A stretch of 64,000 nucleotides of DNA from CAVXEF01 sp963827315 (GTDB lineage: Bacteria; Planctomycetota; Phycisphaerae; Sedimentisphaerales; Anaerobacaceae): NCBI GenBank assembly GCA_963827315.1, contig CAWHAL010000002.1, positions 62,001 through 126,000 of the forward strand, given 5' to 3'. This document shows positions 23,058-30,535 of this stretch, piece by piece. A program made the position numbers and the translations under genes. The notes under the pieces were generated by a model. It worked only from the letters and a program-made list of their open reading frames with translations, searched no databases and was not told where the DNA came from. The first letter of the stretch is position 1, and each line of letters begins with the position of its first letter.

Positions 23058-25808
23058 TCACTTCTTATATTCCGCCGCGTGTTCCTTGCACAACCAGAGG
23101 TAATGTCCTTCCGGCGTCAACACCTTCTCCAACCCTCCCCATTCTTGTTTCGGGTCCGCCTCATCCAGCAGTTTCCGCAAGGCCCGCAGCTCCGCCCCTT
23201 CAATCCGCTCTGCCTTTGCCCCCACAGCCGTTCGCTCCAGCAGTCCCGCCTCTAAATAATCACTCTCGCTAAGTTTCATAGCCAGCTCTTCCATTAGCTT
23301 AATCTGACCCGCCAGTTTTATTGCATATCCTGCCCCCATAACCGCGCCAACCGGCCCTGCAAATGCACCTGCCGCCGCTCCCGCCACCGGCGCAGCGTAC
23401 TTAATCACCTTCGCTAACTTCAGAATATATGGCCCCAAATCTCTCAAGAATTCTGCTGGCCTCTTTATCTCGTATCGGCCACCCTTGACCCCACCAACCG
23501 CCGGATGCCACTGCCCCGGCGCCTGACAAAATAGCTGCAATACCATCTTTTCCCCCACTATATTCTTCAACCAACCTTTTTCGTCTTTCGGCAGTACCGC
23601 AAACACATTCGGACAATGCGATTCAGCAAGCCCCTGCTGTGCGTTAAATAAGCTTGTAAACCCACGTTGCGTCAGAGCTCTTAACTCTGCAAATTCAGTA
23701 AGAATCGTCGTAATAATCCTTTCATCACCTGCTATTACTGCTGCGTAAAGAGCATCGAGACGTTTCATTACCTCGTTCTGTGTCAGGATATCCAAACCGT
23801 ACAATAATGCAGGAACAGAAACAAATTTACGGCTTTTAGGGCATTGGAATTCCAGCACTGGTTCGTCTGTAGCGATAGCCTCTTGCAAATCTGCAAACTC
23901 AAACTCATGTTTGCATATTTTCCCATCATGCCCAGGACACGGAACAGTCCTCTCTATCTTAAGCCCCGGAAATCTCGCCAGCGTCAATTCCAGACCGTCG
24001 CGCAAAAGAACAAAAAAGTTGTTCGGTACCGGCCCTCTAACAGTCAGCCGCAAATATCGCTCATGCGGATACGCCTCTATTAAACCTAAATGACGTTCTT
24101 CTTTGCTGTCCGTGAACAATGCCCCCATTCGCCAGTGAGTATGTGTCGTAAATCGATGCGACCGTGCGATAAACCACGTTGGTATCCCTGCCGGAACACT
24201 GCTTAACTCAAACTTCATCGATATCTCTTTACAGCCCTTTTTATTCTTAATCTCGTTCCACCTCTGCTCGTAATCCGGCGCATCCAATGGCAGCCGTTCT
24301 ACCACTAAACTGATTTCCCTGTTTTCCAATGTCCTGTACGAAAGGTCAAATCTCTCCATCAAACGCAAAAGATGTTCCCGAATATCTTGTCTTATATCCG
24401 ACCAGACTTCATCCATATGCTGCTGTGTAAAAACCCCATCCTTGCCGATAACCTCTTCGCTCTCCAAAACCTTGCTGATTGCTTCCGTCACCCACTGCGG
24501 ATTCAAAACCACCAAATCATTAAGTTCTTCATCCTCTTTAAAATACAGAACATCCCCCAGTTCGTGCAGCCATTGTGCCAGAACATCCGCGCTTTCTGCC
24601 GTTACATTGTGCCTGCTCATCAATTTGTAAAGTTCTTTTGGCGATATATAATGTTCTTTCCTTCCCCGAATTTCATTTGCCGCATCTAACCACGCCGCCG
24701 GCCATTCCTCTCCCATTAGCGGCAACCCCGCCGCAACCTCTGCAAGTTCCTTCCTAAATTCTTTTACCCCTGCACCCGTCTTATTGCTTATCTTGTAGTG
24801 TCCTTTAATCTGAGGATATTTCTTTCTCAAATCCTCTAACGGCAAATCCGCATCCCGCTCATCAATATGTGCTGCTGCAATTATCACCGGCGATTCTGGC
24901 GCCTTCGCCTGTATCCTATCTAACCACTGATATAATTTACCTGCCTCCCAGCCATGCCGTGCATCCCATACCAGCACAAATAATGCCCTGTTCGTCAAAA
25001 AGAACTGATGCGTAGCATGATATATCTGCTGCCCCCCGAAATCCCATGCATTTAACTCCATCATTATGTTTTTCTCTTTTGGGTGCACAAGTTTTAATTT
25101 ATTTACACCAATTCCGTGTGTGGTTTCCAGCCCTTCTATAAACTTTTCTCCTCTGAGCACCCGCAATAACGATGTCTTTCCTACCCCTCCTTCGCCCACA
25201 AACAATAGTTTCGACACCCACTGTCTTTTTCTCTCTTTTAACTGCTCCCGCAGGTATGCTAATATCGCCTTCGTCCCTTGTTTTACCACCTCCGGCGGCG
25301 GTGAAGTAAGTTGATTATCAGAAAGAACAACAAGCTCCGTCAGGTTAGTTAGTTGCCCTATCTCTGCAGGCAGTGAGATAAGTTGATTATTGTCGAGATA
25401 AAGCTGCGTCAGGTTCGTTAGTTTCCCTATTTCCGCGGGCAGTGAGGAAAGTTGATTGACGTAAAGATAAAGCCCTGTCAGATTCGTTAGTTTCCCTATT
25501 TCGGGTGGCAGTGAGGAAAGTTGATTATTGGAAAGATAAAGCGTCGTCAGGTTCGTTAGTTGCCCTATCTCCGGGGGTATTGAGGCAAATTGATTATAGG
25601 CAAGATCAAGATACGTCAGGTTCGTTAGTTGCTCTATTTCCGGGGGCAGTGAGGAAAGTTGATTATTGGAAAGAAAAAGATGCGTCAGGTTCGTTAGTTG
25701 CCCTATCTCTGCAGGCAGTTCTTTAATGCCTTTACCGGATAAACCAAGCATTGTTGCCTTCTCTCTGGCTGCTTTTTCTATAATCTCAAGCAATTCCTTC
25801 TCAGTCAT
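23058..25808 (-). CDS. leucine-rich-repeat Roc-COR (Roco) GTPase
   Basis: This is a bacterial Roco protein of 916 residues. Seven 23-residue leucine-rich repeats (pattern LTxLxLxxNQLxSLPxEIGxLTN, residues about 18-178) are followed by a Roc GTPase (P-loop GEGGVGKTS near 205-213, switch motif DFGGQQIYH near 255, AHID as the base-specificity motif), then a COR dimerisation domain to about residue 560, a region with a possible zinc site (CPGHDGKICKHEF) and a C-terminal glycine-zipper-like segment (AAPVAGAAAGAFAGPVGAVMGAGYA is present in part). Such proteins are homologues of LRRK2; bacterial roles are mostly unknown. It stands alone between palindrome-rich gaps, like an acquired accessory gene. 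Confidence 0.9.
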   Translation of the reverse strand: MTEKELLEIIEKAAREKATMLGLSGKGIKELPAEIGQLTNLTHLFLSNNQLSSLPPEIEQLTNLTYLDLAYNQFASIPPEIGQLTNLTTLYLSNNQLSSLPPEIGKLTNLTGLYLYVNQLSSLPAEIGKLTNLTQLYLDNNQLISLPAEIGQLTNLTELVVLSDNQLTSPPPEVVKQGTKAILAYLREQLKERKRQWVSKLLFVGEGGVGKTSLLRVLRGEKFIEGLETTHGIGVNKLKLVHPKEKNIMMELNAWDFGGQQIYHATHQFFLTNRALFVLVWDARHGWEAGKLYQWLDRIQAKAPESPVIIAAAHIDERDADLPLEDLRKKYPQIKGHYKISNKTGAGVKEFRKELAEVAAGLPLMGEEWPAAWLDAANEIRGRKEHYISPKELYKLMSRHNVTAESADVLAQWLHELGDVLYFKEDEELNDLVVLNPQWVTEAISKVLESEEVIGKDGVFTQQHMDEVWSDIRQDIREHLLRLMERFDLSYRTLENREISLVVERLPLDAPDYEQRWNEIKNKKGCKEISMKFELSSVPAGIPTWFIARSHRFTTHTHWRMGALFTDSKEERHLGLIEAYPHERYLRLTVRGPVPNNFFVLLRDGLELTLARFPGLKIERTVPCPGHDGKICKHEFEFADLQEAIATDEPVLEFQCPKSRKFVSVPALLYGLDILTQNEVMKRLDALYAAVIAGDERIITTILTEFAELRALTQRGFTSLFNAQQGLAESHCPNVFAVLPKDEKGWLKNIVGEKMVLQLFCQAPGQWHPAVGGVKGGRYEIKRPAEFLRDLGPYILKLAKVIKYAAPVAGAAAGAFAGPVGAVMGAGYAIKLAGQIKLMEELAMKLSESDYLEAGLLERTAVGAKAERIEGAELRALRKLLDEADPKQEWGGLEKVLTPEGHYLWLCKEHAAEYKK

Positions 25809-25824
25809 TCTTGTATACCTTTTA

Positions 25825-25858
25825 CCCGCCGGAGTTTACTCGCCGTAGGCGAGGCGGG
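25825..25858. repeat. nested hairpin upstream of the Roco gene
   Basis: CCCGCC (25825-25830) pairs with GGCGGG (25853-25858), with TCGCC-GTA-GGCGA (25840-25852) just inside the right arm. It would lie in the Roco mRNA leader or promoter region. Confidence 0.5.
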
Positions 25859-26097
25859 CTGGCGTTTCCGCCTTCCACTTTCTGCTTTCTGTCGTCCGTC
25901 TTCCGTATTCTGTGGCTATACCCTACCCAAAATTTTCTAATCCGTCAAAAGGAAAATTCCTCCGCCCCAAATCGCCCCTCGGAGCGTAGCGCATATCCTC
26001 GTAGCGAAGCGCAGATCCCCGCATGTCATTGGCGGGGACCCAGCCTTCCAATTCACAAATCCCTCACTAAAAAACCATTCGATATATAAAAGGCTCG

Positions 26098-26127
26098 TAG
26101 TCCTTTCGATTAGTCAAAAGGACTAGA
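26098..26127. repeat. inverted repeat TAGTCCTTT / AAAGGACTA
   Basis: A 9-bp perfect stem around an 11-12 base loop, ten bases to the left of the 23-bp palindrome at 26138. Confidence 0.5.
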
Positions 26128-26137
26128 ACAATAAAAG

Positions 26138-26160
26138 AATACCTAAGTATCTTAGGTATT
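26138..26160. repeat. 23-bp palindrome, copy A
   Basis: AATACCTAAG-TAT-CTTAGGTATT, a perfect 10-bp inverted repeat with a 3-base loop. An identical copy stands at 26522-26544, 384 bases away, and both are preceded by AAAG or AAAAG. Confidence 0.75.
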
Positions 26161-26203
26161 ACTCTCGGCGAATCAATGCTTATGAACTGCGAACTTACCA
26201 ACC

Positions 26204-26220
26204 TGCTGCCTCCGGCAGCA
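26204..26220. repeat. palindrome TGCTGCC-TCC-GGCAGCA
   Basis: A perfect 7-bp stem with a 3-base loop, between the two 23-bp palindromes. Confidence 0.55.
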
Positions 26221-26420
26221 ACGCTTTCGAAAAATTCAGCTCCGCAGTCTTATTACGGATTCCGCTTTGTTTAGCCCACGGCATCGCCGTTGGTTCTGCT
26301 TTTGTATCTTGGTTCCCCTCACTCACTTGTATGTTGTCTCTCTTGCCTCGAATCTTTTTCTATCCACAATATCCTTAGTTTTGCTGGCTATCTGTTTTCT
26401 GTCTTCTGCCCTCCGCCTTG

Positions 26421-26435
26421 TACGCCTCTGGCGTA
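26421..26435. repeat. CTTG-flanked palindrome, copy 3
   Basis: TACGCC-TCT-GGCGTA preceded by CTTG and followed by T, like the copies at 19375 and 21678. Confidence 0.6.
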
Positions 26436-26521
26436 TTACCTCGGCGTAGCCCCTTGTCCGCTGAACGTTGTGCGCTACTTGAATTTAGCGAAAACTTTTA
26501 AGATTTAGACTTTAGAAAAAG

Positions 26522-26544
26522 AATACCTAAGTATCTTAGGTATT
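26522..26544. repeat. 23-bp palindrome, copy B
   Basis: Identical to copy A at 26138-26160. The two may mark the ends of a 407-bp unit that has no open frame of its own. Confidence 0.75.
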
Positions 26545-26639
26545 GCCCTCAGTGAAACCAGCGGCCAAACAACTCACAAATTCCTAATTCACTAATCACC
26601 AATTCACCAATCCCCTGATGCCCCAATTTCCTTTTGCCT

Positions 26640-26800
26640 TCCGTTTTTCGTTCTGTGTTCTATGTTGGATGTTCGACGTTCGCTGTTTATCCATCGTCCG
26701 TCTTCCGTCATCCGTCGTCTGTCTTCTGTCGTCCGTCGTCTGTCGTCTGGAGTCCGGTGTCTGTGGTCTGGCGTCTGGCGTCTGCGCGCTGCCGCGCAAA
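26640..26800. repeat. degenerate GAC-rich short-period array
   Basis: On the minus strand the text is built of variants of ACAGACGACGG and, further on, GAACGTCGAACATC, with an irregular period of about 7-10 bases. All frames give low-complexity Arg/Asp/Thr text, so open frames here are by-products. It is not a CRISPR array: there are no constant repeats with unique spacers. Confidence 0.65.
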
Positions 26801-26843
26801 TTCGCGCAGGGGGGTACTTCAATCACGGTCCAAAACGCACCAA

Positions 26844-26918
26844 TTTCGTGCAATTTTTTGTAATTTTGCAAATTTTTTGAAATTTTTACCAATTTTTTAC
26901 AATTTTTTGCATTTTTTT
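26844..26918. other. phased A-tracts (predicted curved DNA)
   Basis: Eight T-runs on the plus strand begin at 26844, 26854, 26864, 26873, 26883, 26893, 26903 and 26912, that is every 9-10 bases. Most are of the AATTTTTT form. A-tracts in phase with the helix bend DNA strongly. No gene overlaps them. Confidence 0.8.
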
Positions 26919-27070
26919 CACCTGACTTGCGCGTTTGATGCGAGATTTTATTTTGCCCACCTTGCCCAATCGTTACAGTTTAACATCTGAACCCCCGAAA
27001 TTTACCCCCTGAAATCCCCCATTTTTTTGAAATTTTGGATAATTTCAATTCTTAATTTTGCAGAAGCCGT

Positions 27071-27457
27071 TCAATACCAGACGGAAACTATAATGTTAGG
27101 CTCGGTTTGTTTGCCCTGAATCTCACCGGTAACCGTGTTGGTTCGTTTGATGGTGATGCCTGGATTTTCCTTCAGCCAATTGGTGATTTGCTCGTCAAGA
27201 AAGTTGATAGCACCCGGATGCAGCTTCGCAAAGAACGTTCTAACCCCCGTGACCCTGTCGGACGAAGAACCCCCCTTTGCCGTCGTCGGCACTTTTACGG
27301 TCGGCTTTACCGATGTAGCCGCTGGGCCGGCAGGCGCCTTAGCCGTGCCGGAACCCATATTCAAAGGTGCGTGCGATACGCCCAAACTGCCTGTATCATC
27401 AAGGGAAATGGGTTTCTCGGCATCGCCCCCGACGTTACTTTTGCCAAAGTTATCCAT
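27071..27457 (-). CDS. hypothetical protein with conserved-looking C-terminal domain
   Basis: I do not recognise a named family. The 128 residues have a disordered N-terminal half rich in Gly, Ser, Ala, Pro and Thr and a compact C-terminal half: TFFAKLHPGAINFLDEQI, then WLKENPGITIKRTNTVTGEI, ending in EPNIIVSVWY, which reads as helix-strand-strand. Small proteins with this kind of ending seem common in planctomycetes, but that is from memory. The gene is divergent from rimO, with about 215 bases between them, and its end lies 150 bases from the curved A-tract block. Confidence 0.65.
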   Translation of the reverse strand: MDNFGKSNVGGDAEKPISLDDTGSLGVSHAPLNMGSGTAKAPAGPAATSVKPTVKVPTTAKGGSSSDRVTGVRTFFAKLHPGAINFLDEQITNWLKENPGITIKRTNTVTGEIQGKQTEPNIIVSVWY

Positions 27458-27672
27458 ATATAATTCTCCGCTAAAAATACTGGTGAATGGTAATTATTCA
27501 CCGTTTAACCAGTTACCAATTACCTTACATACCTTTGAGCCTTCCGGGCTTCGACCTTAGTATACTTGCTCTTGTTTTATCTGCCAAGCATATTATCTAA
27601 GCCGAAATCTTTGAGTATTGCTGAATTAAAACGTTAGACCACACGGCGTTTTTTTGCTATTTTTGGCGTGCT

Positions 27673-29019
27673 ATGGCAGGTAAAAATTGCAAAAAAACCA
27701 CAACTGTTGGCTTCATAAGCCTGGGCTGTCCTAAAAATACAGTCGACAGCGAAAGGATGTTAGCTGAAATAGCGCGGGCAGGATTCTTAGTATGTGCCGA
27801 GCCTGACAATGTAGATGTGGTGGTAATCAATACGTGCGGCTTCATTGCGCCGGCTAAAGCCGAAGCCCTCGAAGCGATAAAACGGGCTGTGGCGTGCAAA
27901 GCCGGCGGCAGCGTAAAAAAAGTGATAGCAGCCGGCTGCCTTGCAGAAAGATTAGGTGCCAAACTTTTCGAGGAGGCCGATGGTATCGATGCGATTGTCG
28001 GCCTTGGCCAGCGAGATGCGATAGCGCAAATAATCGAAAAAACCCTCAACTCAAGACAGCCTGCCATCTACCTCGACCACCTCTGCAAAACTATCCATGA
28101 TGACAGGGCCAGAATGCTCATCACGCCAAATCACCGGCCATACCTTAGAATCAGTGAGGGCTGCGACCACAGGTGCTCTTTCTGCACAATCCCAGCTATA
28201 AGGGGGCCATTCAGAAGCAAACCCAGAGAACTTATTCTGGCTGAAGCTGCGGAATTAGTCTCTGCCGGTGCCGTGGAGTTAAACATAATCGCACAGGATA
28301 CTTCATGGTACGGCCGAGACCTGAAAATAAAAAACGGCCTGGCGACACTGGCGGCTGAACTCGAAAAAACCCCAGAGCTAAAATGGATTCGGCTGATGTA
28401 TCTATCGCCGGCGGGCGTCAATGAAAAGTTAATCGAAACCGTCGCGAAAAGTGATAAAATCGTCCACTACTTCGACATTCCAATCCAGCACATAAACAAC
28501 AAAATTCTAAAGGATATGCATCGGCCCGGCAGCAAAGAACACATCCAGCGGCTGATTGAAAAGCTGCGTTCGGCCATCAGCGATATTGTGCTGCGAACGA
28601 CCGTGATAGTCGGCTTTCCCGGCGAAACCGGGCAGCAGTTCGCCGAGCTGCTGGATTTTATCAGATGGGCCGAATTTGACGCTTTGGGGTGCTTCAAATA
28701 CTATGCGGAGGTCGGTACAGCCGCTGCCGAGATGCCTGAACAGGTGCCCGAGTACATAAAAAACGAACGTCTTGAAGAACTAATGCTCACTCAGCAGGAA
28801 ATCGCCTTCGGCAAAAACAAAAAAAGAATCGGCACTGAACTTATCTGCATAGTTGACTGTGTTGATAAAAAAGGCACAGGCAAAGGCCGCTTCTACGGCC
28901 AAGCACCGGATATCGACAGCATCTGTATCATAAAGAATTGCCTCGCCAAGATGGGCCAGTTTATCAACACAAAAGTCATCGACACAAAAGATTATGACCT
29001 GGTCACCGAGCAAATTTAG
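27673..29019 (+). CDS. rimO: ribosomal protein S12 methylthiotransferase
   Basis: RimO adds a methylthio group to Asp-88/89 of ribosomal protein S12. Three cysteines of the N-terminal cluster domain are in SLGCPKN, NTCGF and AAGCLAE, the radical-SAM motif is CDHRCSFC near residue 162, and the C-terminal part reads as a TRAM domain. SLGCPKNTVDSE is diagnostic for RimO as against MiaB. Length 448 is normal. Confidence 0.95.
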   Translation: MAGKNCKKTTTVGFISLGCPKNTVDSERMLAEIARAGFLVCAEPDNVDVVVINTCGFIAPAKAEALEAIKRAVACKAGGSVKKVIAAGCLAERLGAKLFEEADGIDAIVGLGQRDAIAQIIEKTLNSRQPAIYLDHLCKTIHDDRARMLITPNHRPYLRISEGCDHRCSFCTIPAIRGPFRSKPRELILAEAAELVSAGAVELNIIAQDTSWYGRDLKIKNGLATLAAELEKTPELKWIRLMYLSPAGVNEKLIETVAKSDKIVHYFDIPIQHINNKILKDMHRPGSKEHIQRLIEKLRSAISDIVLRTTVIVGFPGETGQQFAELLDFIRWAEFDALGCFKYYAEVGTAAAEMPEQVPEYIKNERLEELMLTQQEIAFGKNKKRIGTELICIVDCVDKKGTGKGRFYGQAPDIDSICIIKNCLAKMGQFINTKVIDTKDYDLVTEQI

Positions 29020-29057
29020 TGTTGTACTGCATCAGAAACAGGAGTAAACTTGTCGGT

Positions 29058-29678
29058 ATGGTTAAACAAATTCCCAACATACTGACCTTCGGACGACTTA
29101 TTCTAACGGTTGTTTTTCTGCTTATGATTCTGCTGTCACCGCGATTCTATGCTGAGGGCGGACGCTCCTTTCCAGGTTTTCTCGACTTGGCGCTTATGGT
29201 TTTTTTAATCGCGGGTCTGACCGATGCGATAGACGGCCTCATAGCCCGGAAGTTAAACGTCACCAGCAGATTCGGGCGAATGCTGGACCCGCTGGTCGAT
29301 AAAGTTCTTGTATGCGGCGCCTTTGTTTGCTTTGCGATAATCGGCGAGCCAAAACTTTTCGATTTCGACCCCGCCACAATGGCCATAATCCGCTGGTCGG
29401 TGGCCGGTGTTATCATTTTAAGAGAAGCCTACGTTACCATATTGCGTCATATTGCCGAAGGCCGGGGTGTTAACTTCTCCGCTACCTTTTCAGGCAAAAT
29501 AAAAATGCTTCTGCAGTCCTTTGCCATCGGGATAGTGGTGATAAAAACAGCTCACTTCCAGACCTCAACGTGGGGTAACTGGCTCACGACCGTGACGCTC
29601 GCAGTTATGCTGATTGTTACGGTTATTTCAGGGCTGCGGACAACCCAGCGAAATTCCTGGAAAAAAGCAGCAAGTTAA
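29058..29678 (+). CDS. pgsA: CDP-diacylglycerol-glycerol-3-phosphate 3-phosphatidyltransferase
   Basis: PgsA makes phosphatidylglycerol phosphate in the inner membrane. The CDP-alcohol phosphotransferase motif is complete: DAIDGLIARKLNVTSRFGR followed by MLDPLVDKV (D-x2-DG-x2-AR-x8-G-x3-D-x3-D). Several hydrophobic segments surround it. ATG 29058 gives MVKQIPNILTFGRL, the usual beginning, 206 residues; a GTG overlapping the rimO stop is the alternative. The two genes form an operon. Confidence 0.9.
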   Translation: MVKQIPNILTFGRLILTVVFLLMILLSPRFYAEGGRSFPGFLDLALMVFLIAGLTDAIDGLIARKLNVTSRFGRMLDPLVDKVLVCGAFVCFAIIGEPKLFDFDPATMAIIRWSVAGVIILREAYVTILRHIAEGRGVNFSATFSGKIKMLLQSFAIGIVVIKTAHFQTSTWGNWLTTVTLAVMLIVTVISGLRTTQRNSWKKAAS

Positions 29679-29746
29679 AGGCATCACACACCGACATGTA
29701 AAATCCCAGATAAGCCCCATCCGCAAAAAAGTTTCATACTATCCAC

Positions 29747-29787
29747 ATAAAAAAACCGCTATGAGGGAATAAATCCTCACAGCGGTT
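29747..29787 (-). terminator. Rho-independent terminator
   Basis: AACCGCT (29754-29760) pairs with AGCGGTT (29781-29787), and TGAGG/CCTCA extend the stem. On the minus strand seven T residues follow. It ends the transcript of the 29826-30188 gene. Confidence 0.88.
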
Positions 29788-29825
29788 CAATCCCTACTTT
29801 TGTCGTCGGGACACTTTTTTGTGGT

Positions 29826-30188
29826 TCACTCAGTCTTGGGCGGCGTCTTTTCGACCGGCTTATAGCTTTGTACCTTTATCCGATTTTCATCGCCTATCTT
29901 TGAAACAACTCCCTCCACTTCAACCTCTTTGTCGGCCATTTCTTTGCCGAGCTCCCGACCCTTTATATTCAGTGCTACGTTATAAGCGACCCCATCTTTT
30001 GTTGTCAACGTTACCTTAGTGATTACATCATTTGCGTCCTTGGTAACATTTACAACCCCCTGCACCTTGGTCGTCTTCGGCTGCTCCACCCCTGGGGTCT
30101 GCTCAGCGGCAAAGCATACTACGCTCAGAAGTGCAGTCCCTGCGATTAACAAAATCGCAAGATTTACCAAACCCTTCTTTGCAAACAT
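29826..30188 (-). CDS. small secreted protein, possible OB-fold
   Basis: The 120 residues begin with a signal peptide (KKGLVNLAILLIAGTALLSVVCFAA, cleavage near residue 28). The mature part has alternating strands: KVQGVVNVTKDAND, KVTLTTKDGVAYNVALN, DKEVEVEGVVSKIGDENRIKV. This resembles small bacterial OB-fold proteins of the periplasm; I do not know the function. GGAGG ten bases before ATG, an upstream promoter and a strong terminator make it a single-gene unit. Its long leader is unusually rich in hairpins. Confidence 0.75.
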   Translation of the reverse strand: MFAKKGLVNLAILLIAGTALLSVVCFAAEQTPGVEQPKTTKVQGVVNVTKDANDVITKVTLTTKDGVAYNVALNIKGRELGKEMADKEVEVEGVVSKIGDENRIKVQSYKPVEKTPPKTE

Positions 30189-30357
30189 GTTTTTCTAACC
30201 TCCAAATACTTTTTATACATTTGCAGCTCCCTCGAAAGAATACACATCTTCCGTAGCGAACCGCTATCATTTCGCAATGTTGGGAAATACCATAAGAGAT
30301 GGTATCGGGAACCACAGGAAGGCACAGTTCTGTGCTTGTGTCCCGTTTTGCGTAATC
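30189..30357 (-). promoter_or_regulatory. structured 170-nt leader of the secreted-protein gene
   Basis: Between the predicted transcript start and the ATG lie at least three hairpins: GGGA...TCCC enclosing GCACA-GTTC-TGTGC, ATACCAT-AAGAG-ATGGTAT (perfect 7 bp), and TAGCG-AAC-CGCTA. It could be a regulatory leader; no known riboswitch class fits convincingly. Confidence 0.45.
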
Positions 30358-30362
30358 CGTGC

Positions 30363-30390
30363 AATATACAAAGAATTTCTTTTTATTCAA
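30363..30390 (-). promoter_or_regulatory. promoter of the secreted-protein gene
   Basis: On the minus strand TTGAAT (30385-30390) and TATATT (30363-30368) are 16 bases apart. Confidence 0.5.
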
Positions 30391-30472
30391 GAAAATTTTT
30401 TATAATTTTTTTAATCTGTTTTTCGGACACTAAAAAAAAGACAGGTTTGCCGGAAGCTATGAAGGTATGCTG

Positions 30473-30501
30473 TTGACAGCGAAAGGTGTAAGTTCTATTA
30501 T
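30473..30501 (+). promoter_or_regulatory. dnaE promoter
   Basis: TTGACA (30473-30478) and TATTAT (30496-30501) with exactly 17 bases between. The transcript would start near 30508, giving a leader of about 28 nt that carries AAAGGA before the dnaE ATG. Confidence 0.75.
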
Positions 30502-30535
30502 ATTTTAACGAAACTTCTAAAGGACGAGATAACCT

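Noticed and set aside
25310..25760. Tandem repeat or CRISPR-like array
   Set aside because: The 69-base periodicity is the coding sequence of the 23-residue leucine-rich repeats.
26640..26800. CRISPR array or real Arg/Asp-rich genes
   Set aside because: No constant repeat with unique spacers, and open frames exist on both strands with pure low-complexity text.
30270..30357. Possible c-di-GMP-I riboswitch in the leader of the secreted-protein gene
   Set aside because: The minus strand has GGGACACAAGC, close to the class motif GGGACGCAAAGC, but the paired GCAAACC stem and the later GGTAGC-type part are missing, so the fold cannot be made.
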